A stretch of DNA of 64,000 bases, taken from Chloroflexota bacterium. Lineage in GTDB: Bacteria > Chloroflexota > Dehalococcoidia > SM23-28-2 > HRBIN24. Made by a program: the position numbers and the translations under genes. Position 1 is the stretch's first letter. Every line of letters begins with the position of its first letter. This document shows positions 33,186-41,582 of this stretch, piece after piece. The stretch covers positions 5,669-69,668 of the forward strand of contig JAUQPQ010000001.1 of NCBI GenBank assembly GCA_030550295.1. The letters are read 5' to 3'. The notes beneath the pieces are model-generated. The model was not told the origin of the DNA, made no database searches, and saw only the letters and a list, made by a program, of their open reading frames with translations.

Positions 33186-33805
33186 ACTTGTATCCCTAGC
33201 CCTTTGAGGGCCAAGACGGTGGTGGTCAGGTCGCCACGGTGGAGGATGGCGTGGAAGCCTGCCTCCCTGGCCCCTTGCACGTTCTGGATAAGGTCATCTA
33301 TGTGGACGCACGCTTGTGGAGGAAGGCCTACCCGCTGGCAAGCGGTGAGGAAGATGCGCGGATCCGGCTTGGCTATCCCTACCCGGGAGGAGTTGATCAC
33401 CAGATGGAATAGGCCGTCGATACCGTTGGCCGTAAGGATATCCCTTTCCAGCCGGGGAGTAGAGTTGGAGATGATGCCCACTAGGTATCGTTCCCGTAGC
33501 AGTTGCACCAGCGCTAGCACGTCCTCATCCAGTTGGCGCCATACCACTTGCCATTCCTGCTGGATCTGCGGGATGGGACGGCCAGCCATCTTCTCCAGGG
33601 CGCTAAGGACGGCCTTTATCCATTCCTCCTCAGGCAAGCGACCAGTTTCTGCCTCCCGCCATTCGGGTATGCCGTAGAGGGCCTCTAGGAGGCCCCCCCT
33701 GGGCAGCCCATATCGTTCCTCCAAGGCCCGCGTTTGCTCTCGGTCTAGACGGGCGATGACGCCACCGAAGTCGAAGAAGATAGCCTTGATCTCGTCCATG
33801 GTCAT
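33182..33805 (-). CDS. HAD-superfamily hydrolase (IA)
   Basis: This 207-residue protein has motif I IFFDFGGVIARL near the N-terminus, motif II VGIISNSTP, motif III KPDPRIF and HIDDLIQNVQGA (motif IV). The group covers phosphatases and haloacid dehalogenases of small molecules. The frame extends upstream into nadE, but the ATG at 33805 overlaps the nadE stop (ATGA), which I take as the start. Phosphatase rather than dehalogenase is more likely. Confidence 0.88.
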   Translation of the reverse strand: MTMDEIKAIFFDFGGVIARLDREQTRALEERYGLPRGGLLEALYGIPEWREAETGRLPEEEWIKAVLSALEKMAGRPIPQIQQEWQVVWRQLDEDVLALVQLLRERYLVGIISNSTPRLERDILTANGIDGLFHLVINSSRVGIAKPDPRIFLTACQRVGLPPQACVHIDDLIQNVQGAREAGFHAILHRGDLTTTVLALKGLGIQV

Positions 33806-35544
33806 AGTCCGTGGTAGCGGTTGGCTATGGGCAGGCGCCAATCACGTCCGAAGGCCCTGGGGGTTATCTTGATCCCTGGGGGCGCCTGTCGCCGCTTATA
33901 TTCGTTCCTGTCCACCATCCGTACTACCTTAGCCACCGTCTCCCAAGGGAAGCCACTGCCTACTATCTCCTCTGGGCTCTTCTCCTGCACTACGTATGCC
34001 TCCAGGATGGCATCCAAAACGTCGTAAGGGGGGAGGGTATCCTGGTCTACCTGCCCAGGCCGTAGCTCGGCCGATGGCGGTTTGATAAAGACGTTCTCGG
34101 GGATGACGGGGCTGAGGGAGTTACGGTATCGTGCCAGGCGGTACACCAAGGTCTTGGGCACGTCCTTGATGACGGCGAACCCTCCTGCCATGTCACCGTA
34201 GAGGGTGGCATAGCCAGTAGCCATCTCCGATTTGTTGCCGCAGGTGAGAACCAAAGCGCCCCACTTGTTGGAGAGGGCCATGATGATGTTGCCCCGGATA
34301 CGGGCCTGTATGTTCTCCTCTGCCACTCCTGGTGGGGTGCCAGCAAAGGCCTCTGCCAGCATGTCTAGGTAGGCCTGGTGAGCGGGCTCAATGGGGATCA
34401 CTAAGAAGGAGATGCCTAAGTTTTGGGCCAGCTCCCGTGCATCCCGCACCGAGGCCTCAGAGGAGTAACGGGAAGGCATGCTTATGCCAGTGACGTTTTC
34501 AGGCCCCAGCGCATCCACAGCGATGCAGGTGACCAGGCTAGAATCGATCCCCCCAGACATGGCCACCAGCACCTTCTGAAAGCCCGTCTTCAGGGTGTAG
34601 TCGCGGGTCCCCAACACCAAGGCCCGATAGACCTCCTCCTCTACACCTGGGAGGGGGACGATTTGGGGAGAGATGGGGGGCTTCTTATCTTCCCCCCTCC
34701 CAAGGGGCAAGGCAATCTTGGTGGCCAAGGTCTGGGCCTGGAGCCGCTCTAGCCTGCGTCTGGGGTCTCGCAGGCGTAGGCCCATAATATCGGCCACGTC
34801 GATGTCACATACGAGAAGCTCTTCTTCAAAGAGGGGGGCCCTGGCCAGAAGGCGCCCTTGGGCATCTATCACCATGCTCCCACCGTCGAACACCAGCTCG
34901 TCCTGGCCTCCCACCATGTTGACGTAACAGATGGCCACAGCATAGTCAGAGGCGCGGGTGCTGATCATCCGTTCTCGCAGGTGGTACTTACCCATGTGGT
35001 AGGGGGAGGCGTTGATGTTGATGATCACCTGGGCACCAGCTAGGGCCTGGCTGCGGGTAGGGTCGCCAGGATACCAGATATCTTCGCAGATGTTTACGCC
35101 GATCCCTATTGGCCCCAGGGTGAAGACAGGACAATCTCTGCCAGCTTGAAAATATCTGACCTCATCAAAAACCCCGTAGTTGGGCAGTCGCTGCTTGTGG
35201 TAGACGTTAACTAGGTGCTTATCGCTAATTATGGCTGCGGCATTATATACGTCGTCGTCTAGCTCGCCCCGGGCCGAAGGCTGATCGATGAAGCCCACTA
35301 CGGCGGTAATGCCTTTACAGGCCTGGGCAACCTCTTGGAGGGCGTATACGTTGTCCCGGACGAAGCTCAGCCGGAGCACAAGGTCTTCAGGGGGGTAGCC
35401 TGGGATGGCCAGCTCGGGGAAGGCTACCAGATCGGCCCCCAGATCCTGGGCCTGGCGGATGTAATGGACGATCTTCTGGACGTTTCCTTCCAAGTCGCCC
35501 ACCGCCGAGTCTATTTGGGCCAGGGCTACCCTTATGACCGCCAA
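33802..35544 (-). CDS. nadE: Glutamine-dependent NAD+ synthetase
   Basis: This 580-residue two-domain protein makes NAD+ from deamido-NAD. The N-terminal nitrilase-like glutaminase (1-280) has AFPELAIPGYPPEDL with the catalytic Glu, the Lys in VYHKQRLPNYGVFDE and the Cys in GVNICEDIWYPGD. The C-terminal synthetase has the P-loop AMSGGIDSSL and KSEMATGYATLYGDMAGGFA. The first possible start, GTG 35553, overlaps a GGAGG ribosome site; the TTG at 35544 is 8 bases downstream of it and is preferred. The HAD gene follows with an ATGA overlap. Confidence 0.95.
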   Translation of the reverse strand: MAVIRVALAQIDSAVGDLEGNVQKIVHYIRQAQDLGADLVAFPELAIPGYPPEDLVLRLSFVRDNVYALQEVAQACKGITAVVGFIDQPSARGELDDDVYNAAAIISDKHLVNVYHKQRLPNYGVFDEVRYFQAGRDCPVFTLGPIGIGVNICEDIWYPGDPTRSQALAGAQVIININASPYHMGKYHLRERMISTRASDYAVAICYVNMVGGQDELVFDGGSMVIDAQGRLLARAPLFEEELLVCDIDVADIMGLRLRDPRRRLERLQAQTLATKIALPLGRGEDKKPPISPQIVPLPGVEEEVYRALVLGTRDYTLKTGFQKVLVAMSGGIDSSLVTCIAVDALGPENVTGISMPSRYSSEASVRDARELAQNLGISFLVIPIEPAHQAYLDMLAEAFAGTPPGVAEENIQARIRGNIIMALSNKWGALVLTCGNKSEMATGYATLYGDMAGGFAVIKDVPKTLVYRLARYRNSLSPVIPENVFIKPPSAELRPGQVDQDTLPPYDVLDAILEAYVVQEKSPEEIVGSGFPWETVAKVVRMVDRNEYKRRQAPPGIKITPRAFGRDWRLPIANRYHGL

Positions 35545-35681
35545 AGCGAGCACCTCCGGGCATTCATCAGGCTAGCATCGGCCTTGGGGGCGGTCAATTA
35601 TCGCCCTCTTCTCCTTGTAACCCTGGGCTCCTGGTGGGAAAATGTCTTGTAGAGCTGTCCAGGTGGAGCGAGGGGGAGCCG

Positions 35682-36122
35682 ATGGACGACTACGGCTTGG
35701 ATATGGACGAGGCGACCCAGGCCATACAAGAGGCTGAGGTCCTAGTGGTGCGGTTCGCTGCTTTGGACAAGAGGCTGCTAGTAGACTTCCGCACTAGCGC
35801 CTCGGAAGGCCCCTTTATAGCGGTAGTGCCTAAGGCCTCATCCTTAGAGGAAAGATATAAAAGCCTCAAGCGCCTGCGCCCTCGCTTCCCACTGCCCGAT
35901 CGCATCGTCGCCCTGATGTGGCACAGGACTTCTTTGGAGACGTTTCGCCAGTCGGGCCTATGGGACATCATCGTAAGCAGGTTGATAAGCTTGGGGGGCG
36001 AGGAGATGGCGCCCCAGGCAGAGGAGGTCTATCGTCAGCTCCTCCAAGAGGAAAGGCGAGAGATTATAGCCGCCATCCGTGGTGGCGGCTCTTATCATAC
36101 CCTGTGGGAGCGCCCCCGCTGA
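35682..36122 (+). CDS. Conserved hypothetical protein, 146 residues
   Basis: I do not recognise a named family. The protein is mixed alpha/beta: a first half with EVLVVRFAALDKRLLVDFR (strand-rich), then SLEERYKSLKRLRPRFPLPDRIVALMWH and a helical end. There are no cysteines, membrane helices or catalytic motifs. The frame extends to 35634, but the ATG at 35682 has GAGGGGGAG 4 bases upstream. It lies alone between nadE (divergent) and a convergent NTF2-like gene. It is a single-gene transcript, possibly lineage-specific. Confidence 0.7.
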   Translation: MDDYGLDMDEATQAIQEAEVLVVRFAALDKRLLVDFRTSASEGPFIAVVPKASSLEERYKSLKRLRPRFPLPDRIVALMWHRTSLETFRQSGLWDIIVSRLISLGGEEMAPQAEEVYRQLLQEERREIIAAIRGGGSYHTLWERPR

Positions 36123-36129
36123 GGGCCCT

Positions 36130-36444
36130 TTAGCTACCCCCTGGCTCAGTGGACAGGACATCAGCGTCGGCGATCTTCCAGTCCCCTCCCATCTGGCGCC
36201 AAATGAAGCGGGCGGTGAAATTAGTAGGCCCCAGATATTTCACCTCACTTACCCAGTCTTGCCCCTCCTGACGCAGAGAGAGCACCTCATAGCCCTGTAT
36301 CTGGACGGCCATTCCTGCTCCAGCGGCTGCCTGGAGCTTAACCATGGCCTCAGGGCTGAGGTCGTTCATGAGCTGGCCTATGTCCATGGTGAGGACCGCC
36401 TTGGAAAAGCGGTGGACAGCCCGCTCCACTTCCTCCTGGCTCAT
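36130..36444 (-). CDS. Small NTF2/SnoaL-like protein
   Basis: This 104-residue protein has two helices (EEVERAVHRFSKAVLTMDIGQLMNDLSPEA) followed by strands (VQIQGYEVLSL, VSEVKYLGPTNFTARFIWR) and a closing GGDWKIADADVL. The pattern is typical of the NTF2/SnoaL fold, but I see no catalytic residues, so a binding or unknown role is all that can be said. The ATG has AGGAGGG upstream. Confidence 0.62.
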   Translation of the reverse strand: MSQEEVERAVHRFSKAVLTMDIGQLMNDLSPEAMVKLQAAAGAGMAVQIQGYEVLSLRQEGQDWVSEVKYLGPTNFTARFIWRQMGGDWKIADADVLSTEPGGS

Positions 36445-36567
36445 GGCCCCTCCTTGTGTACTCTAGGCTACGGAAATGTTACGGCAGGATTGGGCCAGGG
36501 TGAAGATGAGAAAAAGAGTATGCCCCTGCGCCCCACCTTCCATGGTATAATGCAGGGGAGGCGGAGC

Positions 36568-37338
36568 ATGCGCATAGTTCGGGAGCCTCGAGTTTACCTT
36601 GTAGGTCGCCAGCATGTGGACGAAGAGGACATCCAGCGTTTCCTTTCTGACTATGGCCTTACCTGGGAGACGGACACAGAGGTAGGGGCCGAGAGGTTAG
36701 TGGAAGCGGGGGGGCGGGTATGCTATCTATCCTTTGGCAAGGGGCGCAGAAGCAACGCTGAGTACATTGGCAACCTCATATCCCAGCGGCATGGATCGGT
36801 GCTGGAGCATGCCGTTTGGAACTTCATCATCGCTGGCGTCTCGCGCTCCTTCTCCCATGAGCTGGTACGGCATCGGGCAGGGTGGGGGTATTCCCAGCTC
36901 TCTCAGCGCTATGTAGACGAATCTGATGCGGCCTTCGTGGAGCCAGACGTCATCGCTGAAGACGAAAGGGCCCACCAGGTTTGGTTGCGTGCTGTGGAGA
37001 CGGCCCAGCGGGCCTATGTAGAGCTAGTAGAGATCCTTTCGGAGAAGTTCAAGGACGTGCCTGATAGGACGCTGCGGCGGAAGTTGGCCAGGCAGGCTGC
37101 CCGTTCTATCTTGCCCAACGCCACTGAGACCATAATTTTCGTCACTGCCAATGCGAGGGCCTTACGGCACTTCATCGAGCTGCGGGGCTCTGAGTGGGCA
37201 GACGCCGAGATAAGAAAAGTGGCCTTGAAGATATTGCGCATCATGCAAAGGGAGGCCCCCCATATCTTCGCCGACTACCGCGTAGAGCGTCTGCCCGATG
37301 GCACGGAGGTAGTGAAGACAGACTACGAGAAAGTTTGA
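36568..37338 (+). CDS. thyX: Flavin-dependent thymidylate synthase ThyX
   Basis: This 256-residue enzyme makes dTMP from dUMP with FAD and methylene-tetrahydrofolate. Landmarks are AEYIGNLISQRHGSVLEHA (about 64-82), FSHELVRHRAGWGYSQLSQRY (about 97-117) and RHFIELRGSEWADAEIR (the dUMP-binding end, about 207-223). The classical ThyX motif RHRxxSxNExSxRY is replaced by RHRAGWGYSQLSQRY, one residue longer and without the NE pair, so it belongs to a divergent subgroup. The ATG has a GGAGGCGGA site; an ATG six codons upstream is possible. Confidence 0.9.
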   Translation: MRIVREPRVYLVGRQHVDEEDIQRFLSDYGLTWETDTEVGAERLVEAGGRVCYLSFGKGRRSNAEYIGNLISQRHGSVLEHAVWNFIIAGVSRSFSHELVRHRAGWGYSQLSQRYVDESDAAFVEPDVIAEDERAHQVWLRAVETAQRAYVELVEILSEKFKDVPDRTLRRKLARQAARSILPNATETIIFVTANARALRHFIELRGSEWADAEIRKVALKILRIMQREAPHIFADYRVERLPDGTEVVKTDYEKV

Positions 37339-37356
37339 GTCTGGGGGTGGTTATGC

Positions 37357-37761
37357 ATGAAGGTGGAGAAGGTAGACCATATATCCATTGCTGTTAGGGA
37401 CTTGGAGGCAGCTGTAGAGCGGTGGCAGGCGATGTTGGGCCTACAGGTGGCCCGCCGCTACCGCGACGAGGAAGGGGAGAAGATCAACGTGGCCCAGTTT
37501 CAGGTGGGGGAGACGATCATAGAGCTTATGGAGCCCACCTCGCCCGACTCAGAAGTGCAGAAGTTCTTGGATCGCCGAGGCGAGGGGATCATGCTCTTGT
37601 CCCTCCGAGTGGAAGACTGCAAACAGGCCCTGCAGGAGCTGCAAGGCAAGGGGGCTGTCGTCATCGATCAGGAACCTAGGCGCTTTGGGGAGGCCCGCTT
37701 CGGGTTCGTCCATCCCAAGAGCTTCAATGGGGTGCTTCTGGAGCTTATCTCTGGAACATGA
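37357..37761 (+). CDS. mce: Methylmalonyl-CoA epimerase (VOC family)
   Basis: This 134-residue glyoxalase-fold enzyme interconverts the two methylmalonyl-CoA epimers and is needed for propionate metabolism. It has DHISIAVRDLEAAVERW (His8 ligand), FQVGETIIELMEP (Glu48-type ligand) and the C-terminal strand NGVLLELI. Length and motifs match the epimerase family; the mutase is not in the window. folD follows with an ATGA overlap. Confidence 0.9.
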   Translation: MKVEKVDHISIAVRDLEAAVERWQAMLGLQVARRYRDEEGEKINVAQFQVGETIIELMEPTSPDSEVQKFLDRRGEGIMLLSLRVEDCKQALQELQGKGAVVIDQEPRRFGEARFGFVHPKSFNGVLLELISGT

Positions 37762-38654
37762 CGGCGCAAATCATTGATGGCCGGGCCATTGCTGCCCAGG
37801 TACGGCAGGAAGTGCGGGAGCGGGCGGAGAGGCTTAAGGCCCTGGGGATAGTGCCAGGCCTGGCCTTTGTGCTGGTGGGTGACAACCCATCTTCCCTTTC
37901 GTACGTGCGGGCCAAGGGGGAGGCAGCCCAAGACGCAGGCATCTATACGGAGACGTTCCATCTCCCTGGGTCTATTACTCAGGAGGAGCTACTGGAGTTC
38001 ATATCTCGTCTCAATGCAGATCATCGCTTTCATGCCATATTGGTCCAGCTGCCGTTGCCCAGTCATTTGTCCGAAGAGAAGGTTATTGGCGCCATTTCAC
38101 CCGAGAAGGACGTGGACGGGGTTACACCTTTAAACATGGGGCGCCTCCTAAGGGGGGAGCCATGTCCACAGCCGTGCACCCCTAAGGGAGTGGTTGAGCT
38201 ACTGTTGCGGTCGGGCTATCGGCCCGAGGGTAAGCACGTGGTCATATGTGGGCGCTCTAATATTGTGGGCAAGCCCCTAGCAGCCATCCTTATGCAGAAA
38301 CGCGAGGGGGCCAATGCTACCGTTACCGTATGTCACACTGGCACCCGTGATCTGGCCTACTTTACCCGCCAGGCCGAAATCTTAATAGCAGCGATGGGCC
38401 AGCCCAAGGCCATCACCGCTGATATGGTGCGACCTGGGGCAGTAGTCATCGACGTGGGCAACAACTGGATCCCTGACCCTGGACGCAAGAGTGGGCGCCG
38501 TCTGGTAGGCGACGTGGACTTCGAGGCGGTGAAGGAGGTGGCCGGGGCTATCACCCCTGTACCGGGGGGAGTGGGCCCCATGACGGTAGCCATGGTCCTA
38601 TACAACACCGTGGAGATGGCCCAAAAGCAAGCTTTGGGCATAAGTGAGGTATAG
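37758..38654 (+). CDS. folD: Bifunctional methylenetetrahydrofolate dehydrogenase/cyclohydrolase
   Basis: This 298-residue enzyme oxidises methylene-THF to formyl-THF in two steps. Landmarks are YVRAKGEAAQDAGI (Tyr and Lys of the active site, near 50-64), QLPLPSHLSEEKVIGAISPEKDVDG-type motif at about 98-120, ICGRSNIVGKPLA (170-182) and PVPGGVGPMTVAMV near the end. It belongs with glyA and thyX in one-carbon metabolism. The start overlaps the epimerase stop. Confidence 0.97.
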   Translation: MTAQIIDGRAIAAQVRQEVRERAERLKALGIVPGLAFVLVGDNPSSLSYVRAKGEAAQDAGIYTETFHLPGSITQEELLEFISRLNADHRFHAILVQLPLPSHLSEEKVIGAISPEKDVDGVTPLNMGRLLRGEPCPQPCTPKGVVELLLRSGYRPEGKHVVICGRSNIVGKPLAAILMQKREGANATVTVCHTGTRDLAYFTRQAEILIAAMGQPKAITADMVRPGAVVIDVGNNWIPDPGRKSGRRLVGDVDFEAVKEVAGAITPVPGGVGPMTVAMVLYNTVEMAQKQALGISEV

Positions 38655-38656
38655 AT

Positions 38657-39739
38657 ATGCCTCGCACAGGCATCGCCCACCTTCCCCTTCATGGAGGTGC
38701 TGCCCCGCCTTGGCTTTTCGAAAGGATGTCCCGTCTCGCCCGGTATGTGGTGTTGACCCTTGTCGAGGAGTTTGGGCCCCAGGAGGTATTGTGCCGCTTA
38801 TCCGACCCTTTCTGGTTCCAGGCGTTGGGTTGTCTTTTAGGGTTCGACTGGCACTCCTCAGGCCTCACGACGGTAGTGTGCGCTGCCATCAAGGAGGGTT
38901 TGCGGGGGCTTGGGAAGGATGGTGGCATCCTTGTAGCCGGGGGAAAAGGGCGAACTTCCCGCAAGACGCCCCATGAGATAGAAGCCTGGGCTGAGCAGCT
39001 TTCCTTCTCCCCTGGGCCGCTGGTCTACGCCTCCCGAATGGCGGCCAAGGTGGACTCGGCAGCCCTTCAGGACGGCTACCAGCTGTACCATCACGCCTTC
39101 TTCTTCACGCCTAGTGGAGCGTGGGCCGTCGTGCAGCAGGGGATGAACGTGGAGCGCCGTTACGCCCGCCGCTATCACTGGCTAGGGGAGAAGGTGCAGG
39201 ACTTGGTGTGCGAGCCCCACGCCGATATCGTCTCTGAGAACGTAGGGGAGGCGCTCAATTTGGTGGCCTTGGAATCGGGCCCTGCCCGCCACCTGAGCGC
39301 TCTACTGGCGCGAGAGGTAGGACACAAGATATTGAAAGACCTTCAAGCCGTTGCCACCCTAGAAATGCCCTCCCGACATCATCTCACCCCAGAGGACACC
39401 GATCTCCGGAGGTTGGAGGCAGGGTTGAGGAAGGCCTACGAGGCCCAGCCCCAAGACTTTGAGGCCCTCTTAGGTGTCGAGGGGGTTGGCCCAGCCACCA
39501 TTCGTGCCCTCGCCTTGGCTAGCGAGCTCATCTACGGGGTGCCTGCCTCTCGCCGTGATCCTGCCCGCTATGCCTACGCCCACGGGGGCAAGGACGGGCA
39601 TCCCTACCCCGTGGATAAGGCCACCTATGACAGGACGGTGGAGGCCCTACGTAAGGCAGTAGAACGGGCACGATTGGGCCGGCGGGAGACATTAGAGGCG
39701 TTGCGCCGCCTCTCTATAGCCCTTCCTGGCGGGTGCTAG
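38657..39739 (+). CDS. DUF763 family protein with a helix-hairpin-helix motif
   Basis: This 360-residue protein starts with the DUF763 signature RTGIAHLPLHGGAAPPWLF and carries ERRYARRYHWL and HADIVSENVGEAL. A GVEGVGPATIRALALASELI segment near residues 275-295 reads like a helix-hairpin-helix, and HGGKDGHPYPVDKATYD follows, as in DUF763. The family is mostly archaeal or thermophilic and has no established function. The HhH segment and the adjacent endonuclease V gene, 4 bases downstream, suggest a DNA-repair or nucleic-acid role (inference). It starts 2 bases after the folD stop. Confidence 0.82.
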   Translation: MPRTGIAHLPLHGGAAPPWLFERMSRLARYVVLTLVEEFGPQEVLCRLSDPFWFQALGCLLGFDWHSSGLTTVVCAAIKEGLRGLGKDGGILVAGGKGRTSRKTPHEIEAWAEQLSFSPGPLVYASRMAAKVDSAALQDGYQLYHHAFFFTPSGAWAVVQQGMNVERRYARRYHWLGEKVQDLVCEPHADIVSENVGEALNLVALESGPARHLSALLAREVGHKILKDLQAVATLEMPSRHHLTPEDTDLRRLEAGLRKAYEAQPQDFEALLGVEGVGPATIRALALASELIYGVPASRRDPARYAYAHGGKDGHPYPVDKATYDRTVEALRKAVERARLGRRETLEALRRLSIALPGGC

Positions 39740-39743
39740 TCCG

Positions 39744-40448
39744 GTGCGCGTGCGTCAGTTGCATCCTTGGGATCTCTCCCCCCAGGAGGCTATGCGCCTT
39801 CAGCAGGAGTTGGCACGCCACGTAGTGGCCCAAGGCGCGCCGGAAGTTGTGCAATACGTTGCTGGAGCCGACCTGGCCTTCACCGCTGAGGGCAGGGCTA
39901 GAGGGGCTATAGCTGTGATGTCTTATCCTGATCTCCAGCTAAGGGCCCAGGTAGTGGTGGAGGGTGAAGTGAGTTTCCCTTACATACCTGGCCTACTTGC
40001 TTTCCGAGAGGTGCCGGTGCTGACCCAGGCCTTCCTTCAGCTAGAGGTATCGCCACACCTGGTACTGGTGGATGGCCATGGCCTTTCACACCCACGTCGT
40101 TTCGGCATCGCCTGCCACCTGGGCCTCATGCTGCAGGTGCCCACCATCGGTTGTGCCAAGTCCCGCCTCTGTGGCTACCATGGCCCAGTGCCCCAAAATG
40201 CAGGGGGATGGACCTTTTTATATGACCGGGGGGACAAGATAGGGATAGCGTTGCGCACCAAAGAGGGTGCAGCGCCCATATACGTCTCCCCGGGACACCT
40301 CATAAGCTTGGAAGAGGCAGGGAAGTGGGCTTTCAGGCTCGTGCGAGGCCATCGTCTGCCTGAGCCTCTGCGGATAGCCGACCTCTTGTCCAAGGGGAAA
40401 AGGGCCCACCAGCCGCCCTACCAGGCCCATCTCTTCAGCTCCCTCTGA
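39744..40448 (+). CDS. nfi: Endonuclease V
   Basis: This 234-residue nuclease cuts DNA (or RNA) next to deaminated adenine (inosine). Visible motifs are VAGADLAF (first catalytic Asp, about 42), FPYIPGLLAFRE (79-90; the Tyr-Pro wedge) and LVDGHGLSHPRRFGIACHLG (about 110-129, with the second Asp), plus the GCAKSRLCG strand. It starts at a GTG 4 bases after the DUF763 gene, and forms a two-gene repair-like unit with it. Confidence 0.94.
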   Translation: MRVRQLHPWDLSPQEAMRLQQELARHVVAQGAPEVVQYVAGADLAFTAEGRARGAIAVMSYPDLQLRAQVVVEGEVSFPYIPGLLAFREVPVLTQAFLQLEVSPHLVLVDGHGLSHPRRFGIACHLGLMLQVPTIGCAKSRLCGYHGPVPQNAGGWTFLYDRGDKIGIALRTKEGAAPIYVSPGHLISLEEAGKWAFRLVRGHRLPEPLRIADLLSKGKRAHQPPYQAHLFSSL

Positions 40449-40474
40449 TAAACTAGAGACAGGGGGTAATCGCT

Positions 40475-41582
40475 ATGGAAGAGGCGAAGGAGATCCTTTT
40501 AGCTATCAGGGAAAGGCTCGACGAGGTCCTAGACCGTCTTTGACATCCCGCGCCTAGAGCAAGAGGCCGAGGCTATAGAGGGAGAGAGCGCCCTACCCTC
40601 CTTTTGGGACGATCCTCAAAGGGCCCAGATGCAGATGAAGCGCCTTGCAGCTATTAGGGAGCAGGTACAAACTTGGCGCAGCCTGGAGGGCGAGGCTCAT
40701 GAACTGGCCGAAATATTGGCCTTGGCCGAGGCCGAGGGGGACCAGGAACTAGCCCAAGAGGTGCTTCAGCAGGCCCATGCCCTCAAAGAGCGGCTAGAGG
40801 AGCTGGAATTATCTTTGGCCCTCTCTGGCCCCTACGACCGTAGGGATGCTGTCCTCTCCATCCATGCTGGGGCGGGGGGCACCGATGCCCAGGACTGGGC
40901 GGAGATGCTCCTACGCATGTACCTGCGTTGGGCCGAGGGGCACGGTTACACCACCCACATCGTCGACATCTTGAGGGGGGAGGAGGCGGGGATCAAGAGC
41001 GCCACGGTAGAGATCTCAGGTTCCTATGCCTATGGCTACCTGAAGTCTGAAAAGGGGGTGCATCGCCTTGTGCGGCTATCGCCCTTTGATGCCGCCCATG
41101 CCCGCCACACATCCTTCGCCCTCGTTGAGGTGTTGCCCGAGGTGGAGACGCCTACTGAGGTGGAGATACGCCCTGAAGACCTAAAGATAGAGACCTTCCG
41201 TTCCAGCGGACCAGGTGGCCAGCACATGCAAAAGAACGAGACTGCCATACGCATAACCCATATCCCTACGGGGATCACCGTCTCCTGTCAGAACGAACGC
41301 TCTCTCCAGCGCAACAAGGAAACGGCCCTCAGGCTTTTGCGGGCCCGGCTCCTGCAGCTGGAAATGGAACGTCAGGAAGAGGAGCGGGCCCGCCTTAAGG
41401 GGGAACACGTCCCTGCCGAGTGGGGCCGCCAGGTGCGCTCCTACGTCCTTCATCCGTATAAGCTGGTGAAAGACCACCGCACCGAGGTAGAAGTCTCAGA
41501 CGCCGAATCTGTCCTAGACGGGGAGCTGGACGTCTTCATAAAGTCTTACCTCAAGTCACAACTGGGGCGTAACCAAAGATGA
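40475..41582 (+). CDS. prfB: Peptide chain release factor 2, needs +1 programmed frameshift
   Basis: The gene reads ATG at 40475 through 22 codons to CTT, then an in-frame TGA at 40541-40543. Skipping one base gives GAC ATC and an open frame to 41582, in total 368 residues, the normal RF2 length. The second frame has the stop-codon recognition tripeptide SPF (VRLSPFD), GGQ in SGPGGQHMQKNE and the RF domain ending. RF2 terminates at UGA and UAA. Low RF2 lets the ribosome pause at TGA and slip, so RF2 autoregulates. The metallopeptidase gene begins at the stop with an ATGA overlap. Confidence 0.95.
40532..40546 (+). promoter_or_regulatory. prfB +1 frameshift site (CTT TGA C)
   Basis: The heptamer CTTTGAC at 40538-40544 is the conserved slippery site of bacterial RF2 genes. 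The 5' stimulator of E. coli, AGGGGG 3 bases before CTT, is not present; the nearest AGG is about 11 bases upstream at 40524-40526. Sequence is seen; frameshifting is established for the family. Confidence 0.9.
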
